64,000 nucleotides of DNA from Paradevosia sp036499825 (GTDB lineage: Bacteria > Pseudomonadota > Alphaproteobacteria > Rhizobiales > Devosiaceae), in contig DASYCZ010000026.1 in NCBI GenBank assembly GCA_036499825.1, forward strand, positions 1 to 64,000, read 5' to 3'. Below the pieces are notes generated by a model. The model was not told the DNA's origin. It did no database searches and saw only the letters and a program-made list of their open reading frames with translations. The translations under genes were made by a program, and so were the position numbers. Positions 1 to 9,908 of this stretch are shown here, one piece after another. Each line of letters starts with the position of its first letter. The first letter of the stretch is position 1.

Positions 1-1563
1 GCCGTCAACAATATGATCGCCTCGGGGCTCGACGGAGTCGACTTCGTGTGCGCCAACACCGACGCGCAAGCGCTGGCGCTATCGAAGGCGCAGCGGATCA
101 TCCAGCTGGGCGTGTCGGTCACCGAGGGGCTCGGTGCCGGATCGCACCCCGAGGTCGGTCGGGCGGCGGCGGAAGAGAGCTTCGACGAGATCAACGACCA
201 CCTCTCCGGTTCGCACATGGTCTTCATCACGGCGGGCATGGGTGGCGGCACCGGTACCGGCGCCGCGCCGGTGATCGCGCGGGCGGCACGGGAGCAGGGC
301 ATCCTCACCGTCGGCGTCGTCACCAAGCCGTTCCAGTTCGAGGGCAATCGCCGCACCCGGCTGGCGGAAGATGGCATCGACGAGCTGCATCGCCACGTCG
401 ACACGCTGATCGTGATCCCGAATCAGAATCTGTTCCGCGTCGCCAATGAGAAGACGACGTTCGCCGACGCCTTCAAGATGGCCGACCAGGTTCTGTTCTC
501 CGGCGTCAGCTGCATCACCGACCTGATGGTCAAAGAGGGGCTGATCAATCTCGACTTCGCCGACGTGCGCGCCGTCATGCGCGGCATGGGCAAGGCGATG
601 ATGGGTACGGGCGAGGCCTCCGGTGAAGACCGCGCCCGCCATGCGGCCGAGGCGGCGATCGCCAACCCGCTGCTGGACGATGTGTCCATGCATGGTGCCC
701 GCGGTCTGTTGATTTCGATCACCGGCGGTCCGGACCTAACTCTTTACGAAGTCGACGAAGCGGCCAGCCGCATTCGTGAAGAAGTCGATTCCGACGCCAA
801 CATCATCCTTGGCGCGACGTTCGATGCGAGCCTGCAGGGCACGATCCGCGTGTCGGTCGTTGCCACTGGGACCGACGCCACCATGGTGCAGGCCCTGGAG
901 CCGGTTAAGCCGAACGCTGCCCGCGCCATTTCGGTGAAGCGTCCGCATGTGCCGCAGCCGCAGCAGGAAGCCCCGCAGCAGATCACCCAGCAACCGCCGC
1001 AGCCCGCGATCGAGCAGCAGGTCGAGAACGCCATCGCCGAGGCGATCGTGCAGCGCGAGCCACTCTACGATGAGAGCCAGGACGACGATGGCATCATGGT
1101 CGAGCCGTACATTCCGTCCGTAGCCCGGCATGATCCGATCGAAGAGCCGACTCGCGTGCAGGATGCGCCGATTCCAAGCGTCTATGTGCCGTCCCACGCC
1201 GCTCGTCCGGAAGGTCAGCGCCGTATGCCGCGCACCGAGGAGCTTCCGGCTGTTGCACGAAGGACACTTGAGAGCCAAGAACGTCAGGAGCCGGAGGCCA
1301 ATCCCGCCCGTGCCCTGTTCAAGCGCCTGGCCTCCAATGTGGGTCTTTCCAACCGTGGCCGGGCCGATGCAGAGCCCGAAATGCCGGCGGCGCCGCCGAC
1401 CGACGACAACGCCGCGCGAGCCGCGATTGAGGCCGGTGGCTCAAGAGTTTCAGGGACTTACGCCGGTGCGCAGGGCAGGGCAGATGCCTATGGCCGGCAG
1501 CCGGTGCCGGCCCCGCAGAAAGACCACCTGGAAATCCCGGCATTCCTTCGGAAGCATGGTTAA
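1..1563 (+). CDS. ftsZ: Cell division GTPase FtsZ (5' end missing)
   Basis: FtsZ polymerises with GTP into the cytoplasmic Z ring at midcell. The reading frame is already open at base 1 (visible start Ala-Val-Asn-Asn-Met), so roughly the first two dozen residues lie outside the window. The tubulin signature GMGGGTGTGAAP is near visible residue 80, and the GTPase and C-terminal tubulin-like domains run to about residue 300. A long Q/P/E-rich, probably disordered linker follows, as is usual in alphaproteobacterial FtsZ, and the protein ends in the conserved C-terminal peptide (LEIPAFLRKHG) that binds FtsA and other partners. A strong terminator hairpin follows the stop. Identification is very secure; only the start is unseen. 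Confidence 0.97.
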   Translation, partial: AVNNMIASGLDGVDFVCANTDAQALALSKAQRIIQLGVSVTEGLGAGSHPEVGRAAAEESFDEINDHLSGSHMVFITAGMGGGTGTGAAPVIARAAREQGILTVGVVTKPFQFEGNRRTRLAEDGIDELHRHVDTLIVIPNQNLFRVANEKTTFADAFKMADQVLFSGVSCITDLMVKEGLINLDFADVRAVMRGMGKAMMGTGEASGEDRARHAAEAAIANPLLDDVSMHGARGLLISITGGPDLTLYEVDEAASRIREEVDSDANIILGATFDASLQGTIRVSVVATGTDATMVQALEPVKPNAARAISVKRPHVPQPQQEAPQQITQQPPQPAIEQQVENAIAEAIVQREPLYDESQDDDGIMVEPYIPSVARHDPIEEPTRVQDAPIPSVYVPSHAARPEGQRRMPRTEELPAVARRTLESQERQEPEANPARALFKRLASNVGLSNRGRADAEPEMPAAPPTDDNAARAAIEAGGSRVSGTYAGAQGRADAYGRQPVPAPQKDHLEIPAFLRKHG

Positions 1564-1585
1564 GCCTCTCTGAATGCCAGTGTAA

Positions 1586-1624
1586 AACCCGACCCGGTGC
1601 GGCTTCCGCGCCGGGTTTTTTGCG
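1586..1624 (+). terminator. Rho-independent terminator after ftsZ
   Basis: A GC-rich stem (cccggtgcgg pairing with ccgcgccggg, one G-U wobble, 3-nt loop) is followed by a run of six T. It lies 23 bases after the ftsZ stop and before the lpxC start, which argues against starting lpxC at the upstream ATG at 1597, inside this hairpin. Confidence 0.85.
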
Positions 1625-1671
1625 AGTATGACGGCGGGGCAGTCCTCCGCTGGGATTTGGAGTTGTTAAGT

Positions 1672-2628
1672 ATGCAGAAGCTTTCGGCGCGTCAGCGCAC
1701 CTTGGCGGGGTCGCTCGAATTTAGCGGATTCGGCGTACACAGTGCCCTCCCGGTTACTCTCACGATCGATCCGGCTCCGGCTGACAGCGGTTATCTGATT
1801 TCTCGCCGTCTCGAAAACGGCAAGCTGGCCGGTCCGGTGCAGGTACATTTTTCCCGTGTCACTCGTACGACGCTGTGCACGACGCTCGATCTCGGCGAGA
1901 GCGTCAGCGTTGCGACGATCGAACACGTGATTTCCGCGCTGTCCGGTCTGGGCGTCGATAATGCGCTGATTACGCTCAATGGCGCCGAATGCCCTATTCT
2001 CGATGGCAGCGCCGGCCCCTTTGCCGATGCCATCATCAAGGTCGGGCTGCAAGTGCAGCCCGCCGAGCGCAAATATATCAAGATCATGCGCGCCGTCACC
2101 GTGCGCAACAACGACGCCTTTGCGGCGCTCGAGCCCTATAACGGGCGTGCGCTGGACCTTGAGATCGACTTCGACAGCAAGGTTATCGGCCGCCAGCGCA
2201 TGATCTTCGACTGGACGCCGCGGCGTTACTACGAAGACGTGGCGCGGGCGCGGACGTTCGGCTTCGTCCGCGACGCCAAGATCCTGCGGCAGGCCGGTTA
2301 TGCTCTTGGGTCGTCGCTCGACAATTCCATCACGGTGCATGAAGACCGCATCCTGAACCCCGGCGGCCTGCGCTACGAAGACGAGTTCGTCCGGCACAAG
2401 CTGCTCGACGCGGTGGGCGATCTGGCGTTGGGCGGATTGCCGATCTACGGACGGTTCCGTTCGTACAAGGGTGGGCATGCGCTTAACGCACTCGTGCTTT
2501 CCTCGCTCTTTGCCAGCGATGCCAATTATGAAATAGTGTCGGCGGAAGAACTTCCGCTCGCGTTCGATGCGCTGGACGACATCCCGGAAGGGTTGGCGAT
2601 CACTTCATATCTGCGCACGGTCGGCTAA
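1672..2628 (+). CDS. lpxC: UDP-3-O-acyl-N-acetylglucosamine deacetylase LpxC
   Basis: LpxC removes the acetyl group from UDP-3-O-acyl-GlcNAc, the committed zinc-dependent step of lipid A synthesis at the inner membrane. The 318 residues match the family length. Visible motifs are TIEHVISALSGLGVDNA (first metal histidine), HKLLDAVGDLAL (metal His and Asp of the HKxxD motif) and GGHALN (catalytic-site histidine). The start at 1672 is chosen because GGAG stands about 9 bases upstream and because the longer frame from 1597 would begin within the ftsZ terminator. The position after ftsZ is the usual end of the division/cell-wall cluster. Confidence 0.95.
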   Translation: MQKLSARQRTLAGSLEFSGFGVHSALPVTLTIDPAPADSGYLISRRLENGKLAGPVQVHFSRVTRTTLCTTLDLGESVSVATIEHVISALSGLGVDNALITLNGAECPILDGSAGPFADAIIKVGLQVQPAERKYIKIMRAVTVRNNDAFAALEPYNGRALDLEIDFDSKVIGRQRMIFDWTPRRYYEDVARARTFGFVRDAKILRQAGYALGSSLDNSITVHEDRILNPGGLRYEDEFVRHKLLDAVGDLALGGLPIYGRFRSYKGGHALNALVLSSLFASDANYEIVSAEELPLAFDALDDIPEGLAITSYLRTVG

Positions 2629-2703
2629 ATTCGCCACAGTTTTGAACGATTTGCTCAATAGTGCGCTGCCCACGGTGCGGCGTGAAAAGGGACGGAACGG
2701 CTC

Positions 2704-3546
2704 GTGACATTCAATACATTTGCGGGATATTCCAGCCGGGCTGCGCAGGTCCTGGCGGTTGGCCTTTTGGTCATGTCCCTGGCGGCCTGCGACCTGTTCA
2801 GCGCACCCAAGGTTCGTGAAGAGCAGATCATCCCGCCGGAGACGCTTTATCTCAGCGCGCTCAACGATATGGATGGGCAGCGTTACCTCACGGCGATCAC
2901 GACGCTCGAAAAGCTGGATCGGCAGCATCCGTATTCCGACTATGCCGAGAAATCCAAGCTCATGGAGGCCTATGCCAACTATCGCATCGGCAAGTTCGAT
3001 GATGCGATCTCCGCGGTTGACCGCTACATGGCGCTCTATCCTAACTCCAAGGAAGTGCCCTATGTCCTGTGGATCAAGGGCACGGCGTATTATGCTCAGA
3101 TCAAGGACATCACCCGCGATCAGCAGATATCGCAGAACGCCATCGACACCTACAAGCTGCTGATCTCGAACTATCCGACGTCCGATTACGCCAAGGATGC
3201 GAGCGACAAGCTGCTCGTGGCCGTCGACCAGCTCGCCGGCAAGGAAATGTCGGTCGGCCGCTACTATCTCGGCAATGGCCAGTATCTGGCGGGCATCAAC
3301 CGCTTCCGCGTCGTGGTCGAGCAGTACCAGACTTCTACGCACATCGAGGAAGCACTGTTCCGCCTGACGGAGGGTTACCTCTCCCTCGGCCTCATCGGTG
3401 AAGCCCAGACGGCCGCTTCGGTGCTCGGGCACAACTATCCGTCGAGCTCCTGGTACAAGGAAGCTTTCGACCTTCTCGCCAAACAGGGACTGCAGCCGCA
3501 GGTGGTGGATGGCAACTGGATCGCGGACTCACAGAAGAAGAAGTGA
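2704..3546 (+). CDS. bamD: Outer membrane assembly lipoprotein BamD
   Basis: BamD is an essential lipoprotein of the BAM complex, which folds beta-barrel proteins into the outer membrane. The 280-residue product has a hydrophobic N-terminus ending in the lipobox LAAC, with the lipidated cysteine at residue 29. TPR-like helical repeats follow, including YLSALNDMDGQRYLTAITT and the AEKSKLMEAYANYRIGKFDDA region typical of ComL/BamD. The start is GTG. It lies between lpxC and recN, the usual neighbours in this order of bacteria, and is followed by a clear terminator. Confidence 0.94.
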   Translation: MTFNTFAGYSSRAAQVLAVGLLVMSLAACDLFSAPKVREEQIIPPETLYLSALNDMDGQRYLTAITTLEKLDRQHPYSDYAEKSKLMEAYANYRIGKFDDAISAVDRYMALYPNSKEVPYVLWIKGTAYYAQIKDITRDQQISQNAIDTYKLLISNYPTSDYAKDASDKLLVAVDQLAGKEMSVGRYYLGNGQYLAGINRFRVVVEQYQTSTHIEEALFRLTEGYLSLGLIGEAQTAASVLGHNYPSSSWYKEAFDLLAKQGLQPQVVDGNWIADSQKKK

Positions 3547-3570
3547 TTTAGCGGCAGTCAAATCGTTCAG

Positions 3571-3603
3571 AACCCCCGGACCTGTTCCGGGGGTGCTTTT
3601 TTG
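3571..3603 (+). terminator. Rho-independent terminator after bamD
   Basis: A perfect stem of acccccgga and tccgggggt with a 5-nt loop is followed by gctttttt. It lies 25 bases after the bamD stop and separates bamD from recN. Confidence 0.85.
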
Positions 3604-3631
3604 TTCCACACTTTGCGAATAATGTGCCGAC

Positions 3632-5302
3632 ATGCTCAGCGCGCTTTCGGTTCGCAATATTGTCCTGATCGACCAGCTCGATCTCGGCCTCGACGCCGGA
3701 CTCACGGTTTTGACCGGCGAGACCGGCGCGGGTAAGTCCATCCTGCTGGATGCCCTGACTTTGGCGCTGGGCGGGCGCGGCGATGCCTCGCTCGTGCGCA
3801 AGGGCGCCGACAGCGGGCAGGTGGTCGCGGTGCTGCAACTGGCGACGAATCACCCTGTGCGCGCGGCGTTGCGCGATAACGCGATTCCGGATGATGAGGA
3901 TATCATTCTGCGTCGCGTGCAGTTCGCCGACGGGCGGACGCGGGCTTTCATCAACGACCAGCCGGTTTCGGCGGCACTGCTGCAGCGCATAGGCTCGCAG
4001 GTGGTCGAAATCCATGGTCAGCATGATGACCGGGCGCTGGTGGACGTCGGGACGCATCGCGCCCTGCTCGATGCCTTCGGTGGCGACGATCGTTCCGTGG
4101 TGGCGGTGCGTGATGCCTACGAATCGCTGGCCGAGGCCAATGCGGCGGTGACGCAGCAGCGGGCGGCGGTGGCGGAGGCGGCGGCCAAGGAGGACTATGC
4201 CCGGCACGTCGTGGAAGAGCTTTCCACACTCAAGCCGCAAGCGGATGAAGACACCGAACTGGCGGAGCGGCGCGGCCGGCTGATGCAGCTGGAACGCGCG
4301 GCAGAAGAGGTTCGCGACGCGGACGAAATCCTCAATGGGCCTGCCGCTCCCGGACCAGCCCTCGCGGCGCTGATGCGGCGGCTGATGCGCAAGGCCGATT
4401 CGGGCAATGCGCTGTTCCAGCCGATAGTCGACAGTCTCGATGCTTCGTTGGTATCGCTGGATCGGACTTCGGAAGCGCTGGAAACGCTGAAGCGCGAGAT
4501 GGCGTTCGACCCTCAGGAACTCGAAAAGGTCGAGGAGCGGCTGTTTGCACTACGTGCCGCCGCACGCAAACATGGCGTGCTGCCGGGCGACCTCGCGGCA
4601 GTCCTCCGAAAATACCAGGCCGATCTCGAAATGCTGGAAGGGGGCGAAGCCGCGCTCACCCGGCTGGAGGAGGCTGCGGCCATGGCCCAGACCGCCTATG
4701 ACACGGTCGCGGCAGTACTCAGCGCGGAGCGATCCGAAGCCGCCAAGGCCCTGAGCGAGGCCGTAGGGGGCGAATTGCCCGACCTGAAGCTCGGCAATGC
4801 CCGGTTCATCGTCGATCATCAGGTCGATCGGGAGCGCCTGGCGCCGACCGGCTACGACCAGATTGCCTTTCACGTGCAGACAAATCCGGGCACCAGCCCC
4901 GGGCCGCTGCTGAAAGTGGCGTCCGGTGGCGAGTTGTCCCGATTCCTGTTGGCGCTGAAAGTCGTGCTGGCCGACCGCGGTTCGGCGCCGGTGCTGATCT
5001 TCGACGAAATCGACACGGGTGTCGGCGGCGCGGTCGCCGATGCCATTGGACGCCGGCTGTCGCGGCTGGCCGGCAAGGTACAGGTGCTGGCGGTGACGCA
5101 TGCCCCGCAAGTGGCGGCGCGCGCGCATAGCCACCTGCTGATCGAAAAGCAGGCGGTCGAAGAGGGCGCGTTCGTCCGCACGCATGTTCGGCCGTTGGAC
5201 GGCGAGATGCGGCGCGAGGAAGTGGCGCGCATGCTGGCAGGTGCCAAGGTTACCGAAGAGGCGCGCGCAGCCGCCTCAAAGCTTATTTCGGAGGTGTCGT
5301 GA
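3632..5302 (+). CDS. recN: DNA repair ATPase RecN
   Basis: RecN is an SMC-like ATPase that acts early in recombinational repair of double-strand breaks. The Walker A motif GETGAGKS is at residues 29-36, the signature ASGGELSRF is near residue 430, and Walker B (VLIFDEIDTGVGG) follows. The central third is an Ala/Glu/Arg-rich coiled coil. The 556 residues match the family. No strong ribosome site precedes the ATG. The stop overlaps the GTG of ligA by four bases, so the two repair genes are probably translationally coupled. Confidence 0.95.
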   Translation: MLSALSVRNIVLIDQLDLGLDAGLTVLTGETGAGKSILLDALTLALGGRGDASLVRKGADSGQVVAVLQLATNHPVRAALRDNAIPDDEDIILRRVQFADGRTRAFINDQPVSAALLQRIGSQVVEIHGQHDDRALVDVGTHRALLDAFGGDDRSVVAVRDAYESLAEANAAVTQQRAAVAEAAAKEDYARHVVEELSTLKPQADEDTELAERRGRLMQLERAAEEVRDADEILNGPAAPGPALAALMRRLMRKADSGNALFQPIVDSLDASLVSLDRTSEALETLKREMAFDPQELEKVEERLFALRAAARKHGVLPGDLAAVLRKYQADLEMLEGGEAALTRLEEAAAMAQTAYDTVAAVLSAERSEAAKALSEAVGGELPDLKLGNARFIVDHQVDRERLAPTGYDQIAFHVQTNPGTSPGPLLKVASGGELSRFLLALKVVLADRGSAPVLIFDEIDTGVGGAVADAIGRRLSRLAGKVQVLAVTHAPQVAARAHSHLLIEKQAVEEGAFVRTHVRPLDGEMRREEVARMLAGAKVTEEARAAASKLISEVS

Positions 5303-7509
5303 GCGATATCGGCAGCGAGGTCGAAAACTTGAGCGAAGCCGACGCCAGGGCGGAACTGGACCAGTTGCACGGAAAGCTGCTGGAGGCCGACAAGGCGTAT
5401 TTCCAGGCCGACGCGCCGGATTTGACCGACGCCGAGTATGATGCGCTGAAGCGGCGCTATCAGGCGATCGAGCTGGCTTTCCCGCAACTGAAACGGCCTG
5501 ATAGCCTCAGTGAGAAAGTGGGCGCGCCACCGGTCGAGGGCTTTGCCAAGGTGCGGCACGAAGTGCCGATGCTGAGCCTTGCCAAGGCTTATGCCGATCA
5601 GGACGTGATCGACTTCGCCGAGCGCGGAAAACGGTTCTTCGAGCGTGACAAGGACCTCGAACTCGTGTTCACGGCCGAGCCCAAGATTGACGGGCTGTCG
5701 GCGTCGCTGCGTTATGAGAACGGCGTCTTCGTCAAGGGCGCGACGCGGGGTGACGGATCGGTGGGAGAGGATATCACCGAGAACCTCAGGACCATCGCGG
5801 ACATTCCTCATAGGCTCAAAGGCAAGGGCTGGCCCGAGATCATCGAGATCCGCGGCGAGGTCTATATGACGTATGCCGAGTTCAAGGCGCTCAAGGAGCG
5901 CTCGGCGGCTATTGGCGGGCAGGACTACGTCAATCCGCGCAATACTGCCGCCGGGTCGTTGCGGCAGAAGGATGCGTCGATCACTGCCAGCCGCAATCTC
6001 AAATTCTTCGCCTATGCCTGGGGTTTCACCACGCAGGATCCGGCACCGACCCAGTATGATGCGGTGCACAAGTTTGCCGAATGGGGCTTCAAGATCAGCC
6101 CGCTGATGGTTCGCGCGCATTCGGTCGAGGAGTTGATCGCGCAGTATCGCGTCATCGAGGCGCAGCGCTCGAGCCTGGGCTACGACATCGATGGCGTCGT
6201 CTACAAGGTCGACCGGCTGGAGCTGCAGCGGCGCTGGGGGTTCGTGACAGGCGAGCCGCGCTGGGCCATTGCGCACAAGTTTCCGGCGGAGCGCGCGACG
6301 ACCGTCATCAAGCGCATCGATATCCAGGTGGGCCGCACCGGTACGCTGACGCCGGTCGGACGGCTGGAGCCGGTTACGGTGGGCGGCGTGGTTGTCGAGA
6401 ACGTCACGCTGCACAATGAGGATTACATCAAGGGCATCGGGGGTGCAGGGGAGCCGATCCGGGAGGGCCATGACCTGCGGGTAGGCGACACCGTCGTCAT
6501 CCAGCGCGCCGGCGATGTGATCCCGCAGATCGTTGCCATCGTGCCGGAGAAGCGGCCGGCCGATGCGGCGCCTTATGAGATGCCGCATGTCTGCCCGGTC
6601 TGCGGGTCGCCCGCGGTGCGCGAGCTCAACGAGAAGACCGGCAAGCTCGATGCGCGGCGCCGATGCACCGGCGAACTGATCTGCGCCGCCCAGGCGGTCG
6701 AGCGCCTCAGGCATTTCGTGGCGCGTGACGCCATGGATATCGAGGGGCTGGGCTCTGAAAACATCGATCTCTTCTTCAACGCCGGGCTGGTAAAGACAGC
6801 GGCCGATATCTTCACCCTGAAGGACCGGCGGCCTGAAGTGCAAAAGGCGATGGCGGAGAGGCGCGAGGAGCAGGCCAAGCTCCGCGAAGCGGCGTCCGGC
6901 AAGACCCGCAAGAACGTCCGCTCTGTCGAAGACCGCAACTATGAAGGACTCGACAAGCTCTTTGCGGCGATCGATGCGCGCCGGGAGCCGGAACTCGACC
7001 GCTTCATCTTCGCGCTCGGCATCCGCCATGTCGGCGGCACCAATGCCGCCGTCTTGGCGAAGACTTTCGGCACGGTGGAGGAATTCATCCGCGTCGGCAA
7101 GGAAACGGCCGCGCATGCGGATGACCCGCATTCGGTGTTTCCGTCCGTGAACGGCATCGGCGACACCGTCATCGAGGCATTGATTTCGTTCTTCGGCAAT
7201 GAGCGGAACGACGACGTCATCGAAGCTTTGCTTCGCGAGGTCAAACCGCAACCTTATGTGGTGACTGTCTCATCCAATTCGCAGGTCGTCGGCAAGACGG
7301 TGGTGTTCACCGGCAGCCTTGAGAAAATGACGCGTGGCGAGGCCAAGGCGATGGCGGAACGCCATGGCGCCAAGGTTGCGGGTTCAGTGTCCGCAGCCAC
7401 CGATATCCTGGTCGCGGGGCCTGGCGCCGGGTCCAAGCTCAAGAAAGCTGCCGAGCTCGGTATTCACGTCGTCGATGAAGACGGCTGGTTCGAACTGATC
7501 GCCAAATAG
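5299..7509 (+). CDS. ligA: NAD-dependent DNA ligase LigA
   Basis: LigA seals nicks in DNA using NAD as the adenylate donor and is the essential replicative ligase. The 736 residues show the family order: N-terminal Ia domain, adenylation domain with EPKIDG (AMP-acceptor lysine at residue 129), OB fold, a four-cysteine zinc finger (CPVC ... RRCTGELIC), helix-hairpin-helix repeats, and a C-terminal BRCT domain from VVGKTVVFTGSLEKMTRGEA to the end. An insert of about 35 charged residues sits between the zinc finger and the HhH part, common in alphaproteobacterial ligases. The GTG start overlaps the recN stop. Confidence 0.97.
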   Translation: MSDIGSEVENLSEADARAELDQLHGKLLEADKAYFQADAPDLTDAEYDALKRRYQAIELAFPQLKRPDSLSEKVGAPPVEGFAKVRHEVPMLSLAKAYADQDVIDFAERGKRFFERDKDLELVFTAEPKIDGLSASLRYENGVFVKGATRGDGSVGEDITENLRTIADIPHRLKGKGWPEIIEIRGEVYMTYAEFKALKERSAAIGGQDYVNPRNTAAGSLRQKDASITASRNLKFFAYAWGFTTQDPAPTQYDAVHKFAEWGFKISPLMVRAHSVEELIAQYRVIEAQRSSLGYDIDGVVYKVDRLELQRRWGFVTGEPRWAIAHKFPAERATTVIKRIDIQVGRTGTLTPVGRLEPVTVGGVVVENVTLHNEDYIKGIGGAGEPIREGHDLRVGDTVVIQRAGDVIPQIVAIVPEKRPADAAPYEMPHVCPVCGSPAVRELNEKTGKLDARRRCTGELICAAQAVERLRHFVARDAMDIEGLGSENIDLFFNAGLVKTAADIFTLKDRRPEVQKAMAERREEQAKLREAASGKTRKNVRSVEDRNYEGLDKLFAAIDARREPELDRFIFALGIRHVGGTNAAVLAKTFGTVEEFIRVGKETAAHADDPHSVFPSVNGIGDTVIEALISFFGNERNDDVIEALLREVKPQPYVVTVSSNSQVVGKTVVFTGSLEKMTRGEAKAMAERHGAKVAGSVSAATDILVAGPGAGSKLKKAAELGIHVVDEDGWFELIAK

Positions 7510-7517
7510 GAGCCGCC

Positions 7518-8084
7518 ATGCGTATCTTCATTCTGGTTCTTGGCCTCGTGGCCATGGTGCTGGGGCCGGCCCTGGCGGCAAGCTACGACTCTCCCAAGGC
7601 CTTGCTGCAATCGATCTACGCTTCCTATGACAGCAAGGAGTTCCCGGAGGATCAGGAAGAGATCTATTCGCAGCGCATGAAGGACCTCATGGCGGCGGAT
7701 AGGGCGCGCACCCCGGAGGGTGAGATCGGTGCACTCGATTTCGACCCCTTCATCAATGGGCAGGACTATGAGCTGACCGAACTCGTTATCGGCGAGCCCG
7801 TGATCGATGGTGACACGGCAAGTTCGCAGGTGACGTTCAAGAACTTCGAAGACCCGATCGGGCTGTCGATCACGATGGTGAAGGAAGCCGATGGCTGGAA
7901 GGTCGACGACGTGCAGTCGACCGTGGGCGAATTTCAGTGGAAGCTCAGCGATGTGCTGACGACGCCGCCCGAAGAGGACACCGAGCCTGCCGATGCGATC
8001 GCCCCCACGGGGGAAACGGCGCCGCCGGAAGGCATTGCGCCATCCGAGGAAGTCGCGCCGCCTGCCGCATCCGTCTCAAACTAG
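7518..8084 (+). CDS. Secreted protein, DUF3828-like
   Basis: This 188-residue protein has a cleavable signal peptide (hydrophobic to residue 20, ending PALAAS) and a compact domain beginning with SPKALLQSIYASYDS. That opening resembles the DUF3828 family of periplasmic proteins, whose function is unknown. The last 35 residues are a Pro/Glu/Ala-rich tail. It starts 8 bases after the ligA stop with GGAG just upstream and may be cotranscribed with it. Its 3' end overlaps the convergent aminopeptidase gene by 9 bases. The family assignment is tentative; export to the periplasm is well supported. Confidence 0.75.
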   Translation: MRIFILVLGLVAMVLGPALAASYDSPKALLQSIYASYDSKEFPEDQEEIYSQRMKDLMAADRARTPEGEIGALDFDPFINGQDYELTELVIGEPVIDGDTASSQVTFKNFEDPIGLSITMVKEADGWKVDDVQSTVGEFQWKLSDVLTTPPEEDTEPADAIAPTGETAPPEGIAPSEEVAPPAASVSN

Positions 8085-9908
8085 CGGGCGGGTGGCTTCC
8101 TTCAGCCAGGTCTTGTCGTCGCCTTTCAGGTCCGGGCCGATCTGTTTGAAAACGCGCTGGTGATAGGTGTTCAGCCAGTCGCGTTCAAACGGCGTGAACA
8201 GGTTCACGTCGATCAATCGCAGGTCGATGGGTGCGAGCGTCAATGTCTCGAATTCCAGATACTTGCCGCTGCCTACCGGGCTATCGATGACCATGACCAG
8301 GTTTTCGATGCGGATGCCGTATTCGCCATCCTTGTAGTAACCGGGCTCGTTCGAGATGATCATGCCGGCTTCGAGCGGCTGGGTATAGCGCGGCGAGATG
8401 CCGATCGGCCCCTCATGCACGCCGAGGAACGCTCCGACGCCATGGCCGGTGCCATGATTGTAGGTGATGCCGGCCTGCCAGAGAGAGTGGCGGGCGAGAA
8501 TGTCGATCTGCGCGCCTGATGTGCCCTTGGGAAATCGTGCCGTCGAGATGGCGATCATGCCCTTCAGCACGCGGGTGAAACGATCTTTCTGCTCGGCGCT
8601 GGCCTTGCCGGTGAACAGCGTGCGGGTGACGTCGGTCGTTCCGCTCAAATATTGCGCGCCGCTGTCGACCAGCATCAGTTCGCCACGCTGCAAGGTGCGG
8701 TCGGTCTTGGTGGTGACGCGGTAATGCACGATGGCGCCGTTTGGGCCGGCGCCCGAGATGGTGTCGAAGCTGGCGTCGACGCAGCTGGAATCCTCGCGGC
8801 GAAAGGCTTCCAGCGCCGTAACAATGCCGATCTCGGTCAACTTGCCGGCCGGCGCCTCTTTGTCGAACCATGCGAGGAACTTGGCGAGGGCGATGCCGTC
8901 GAGATGATGGGCCTCGCGCATGCCGCTCATCTCGGCGGCGTTCTTGATGGATTTCGGCAACAGCACGGGATCGCGCTTTTCCACGATCGTTGCATCACCA
9001 CCGCTGCGGATGGCGTCGACGACGGCGATAGGGCAGGTCGCCGGATCGATGGAGATGCGTTTGTCGGCGGCGCCGAAACGGCGCAGTGCCGGCAGCATGG
9101 CCTTGGTCGCCGCCAGTTTGGCCACGCCGGCCAGTGCCTCGCGCAGTTCGGGCGTGATCCTGGCGGGGTCGAGATAGAGTGTGGGCAGGCCGCGACGCGG
9201 CACGATGGCAAAGCCAAGCACAAAGGGTGTGTTGGGCACATCGCGGCCGCGCATGTTGAACAGCCAGCAGATCGATTCCGGCAGGGTCAGCACGGTGGCG
9301 TCGATATTGTCGGCCACCAGCGTCTTCTGCAGGTCGGCGAGCTTGTCTTTGCTAGCCTTGCCGGCGCGATTGTCGCCCAAAAATTCGATCTGAGTGATCG
9401 GCGCGCCGGGCCGGTCGGGCCAGATGCGATCGATGAGATTGCCAGTGGCAACCAGGGCGAGGCCGTTTCCGAGCTTTTCGGCCAGATCGTCGATTTCGCC
9501 GGGCGTATGCAGCCAGGGGTCATAGCCGATCCGGCCATCCTTGGGCACAGCTGTGGTGAAATGGGAAGCCATGGCGCCGGGCAAGGCCTCGATGACCGTG
9601 ACCTTGGCGGTATCGGTCTGGGCCGGGGCCTGCAGCGTATAGCGGCTATCGACAAAGAGCAGCGCCTTGCGCGGGCCCACCAATGCCATGCCGGCCGATC
9701 CGGTAAAGCCGGTGAGGAAAGCGAGGCGTGCTTCGCCCGGAGGCACCGACTCGCCCCGGTGCGCATCGGCTCGCGGGACCAGGAAGCCATCGACGCCCGC
9801 CTCGGCCATGGCGACGCGCAAAGCCTTGAGACGCGGCGCCACGTTGCGCGGGTCGGATTTGGCGTCAAAGCTCTGGAAAACGGTGGGGGTGAAGGTCCGC
9901 GGGCTCAT
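8076..9908 (-). CDS. Xaa-Pro aminopeptidase (M24B family)
   Basis: This 610-residue enzyme probably removes N-terminal residues that precede proline. It has two creatinase-like N-terminal domains and a C-terminal pita-bread metallopeptidase domain. The five dimetal ligands are visible: the Asp in VDSGAQYLSG, the Asp in TTDVTRT, the His in HGTGHGVGAF, the Glu in SNEPGYY and the Glu in IRIENL. The start at 9908 is chosen because GGAG lies 6 bases upstream; the frame stays open further but without a comparable ribosome site. No signal peptide is seen, so it is probably cytoplasmic. It overlaps the convergent gene at its 3' end by 9 bases. Confidence 0.93.
   Translation of the reverse strand: MSPRTFTPTVFQSFDAKSDPRNVAPRLKALRVAMAEAGVDGFLVPRADAHRGESVPPGEARLAFLTGFTGSAGMALVGPRKALLFVDSRYTLQAPAQTDTAKVTVIEALPGAMASHFTTAVPKDGRIGYDPWLHTPGEIDDLAEKLGNGLALVATGNLIDRIWPDRPGAPITQIEFLGDNRAGKASKDKLADLQKTLVADNIDATVLTLPESICWLFNMRGRDVPNTPFVLGFAIVPRRGLPTLYLDPARITPELREALAGVAKLAATKAMLPALRRFGAADKRISIDPATCPIAVVDAIRSGGDATIVEKRDPVLLPKSIKNAAEMSGMREAHHLDGIALAKFLAWFDKEAPAGKLTEIGIVTALEAFRREDSSCVDASFDTISGAGPNGAIVHYRVTTKTDRTLQRGELMLVDSGAQYLSGTTDVTRTLFTGKASAEQKDRFTRVLKGMIAISTARFPKGTSGAQIDILARHSLWQAGITYNHGTGHGVGAFLGVHEGPIGISPRYTQPLEAGMIISNEPGYYKDGEYGIRIENLVMVIDSPVGSGKYLEFETLTLAPIDLRLIDVNLFTPFERDWLNTYHQRVFKQIGPDLKGDDKTWLKEATRPLV

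Noticed and set aside
1597..1671. Longer lpxC start at 1597
   Set aside because: It would place the N-terminus in the ftsZ terminator and adds residues not seen in the family.
4870..7251. A 793-codon open frame on the minus strand opposite recN and ligA
   Set aside because: It is the antisense of two certain genes; long mirror frames are common in GC-rich DNA, and the protein resembles no family.
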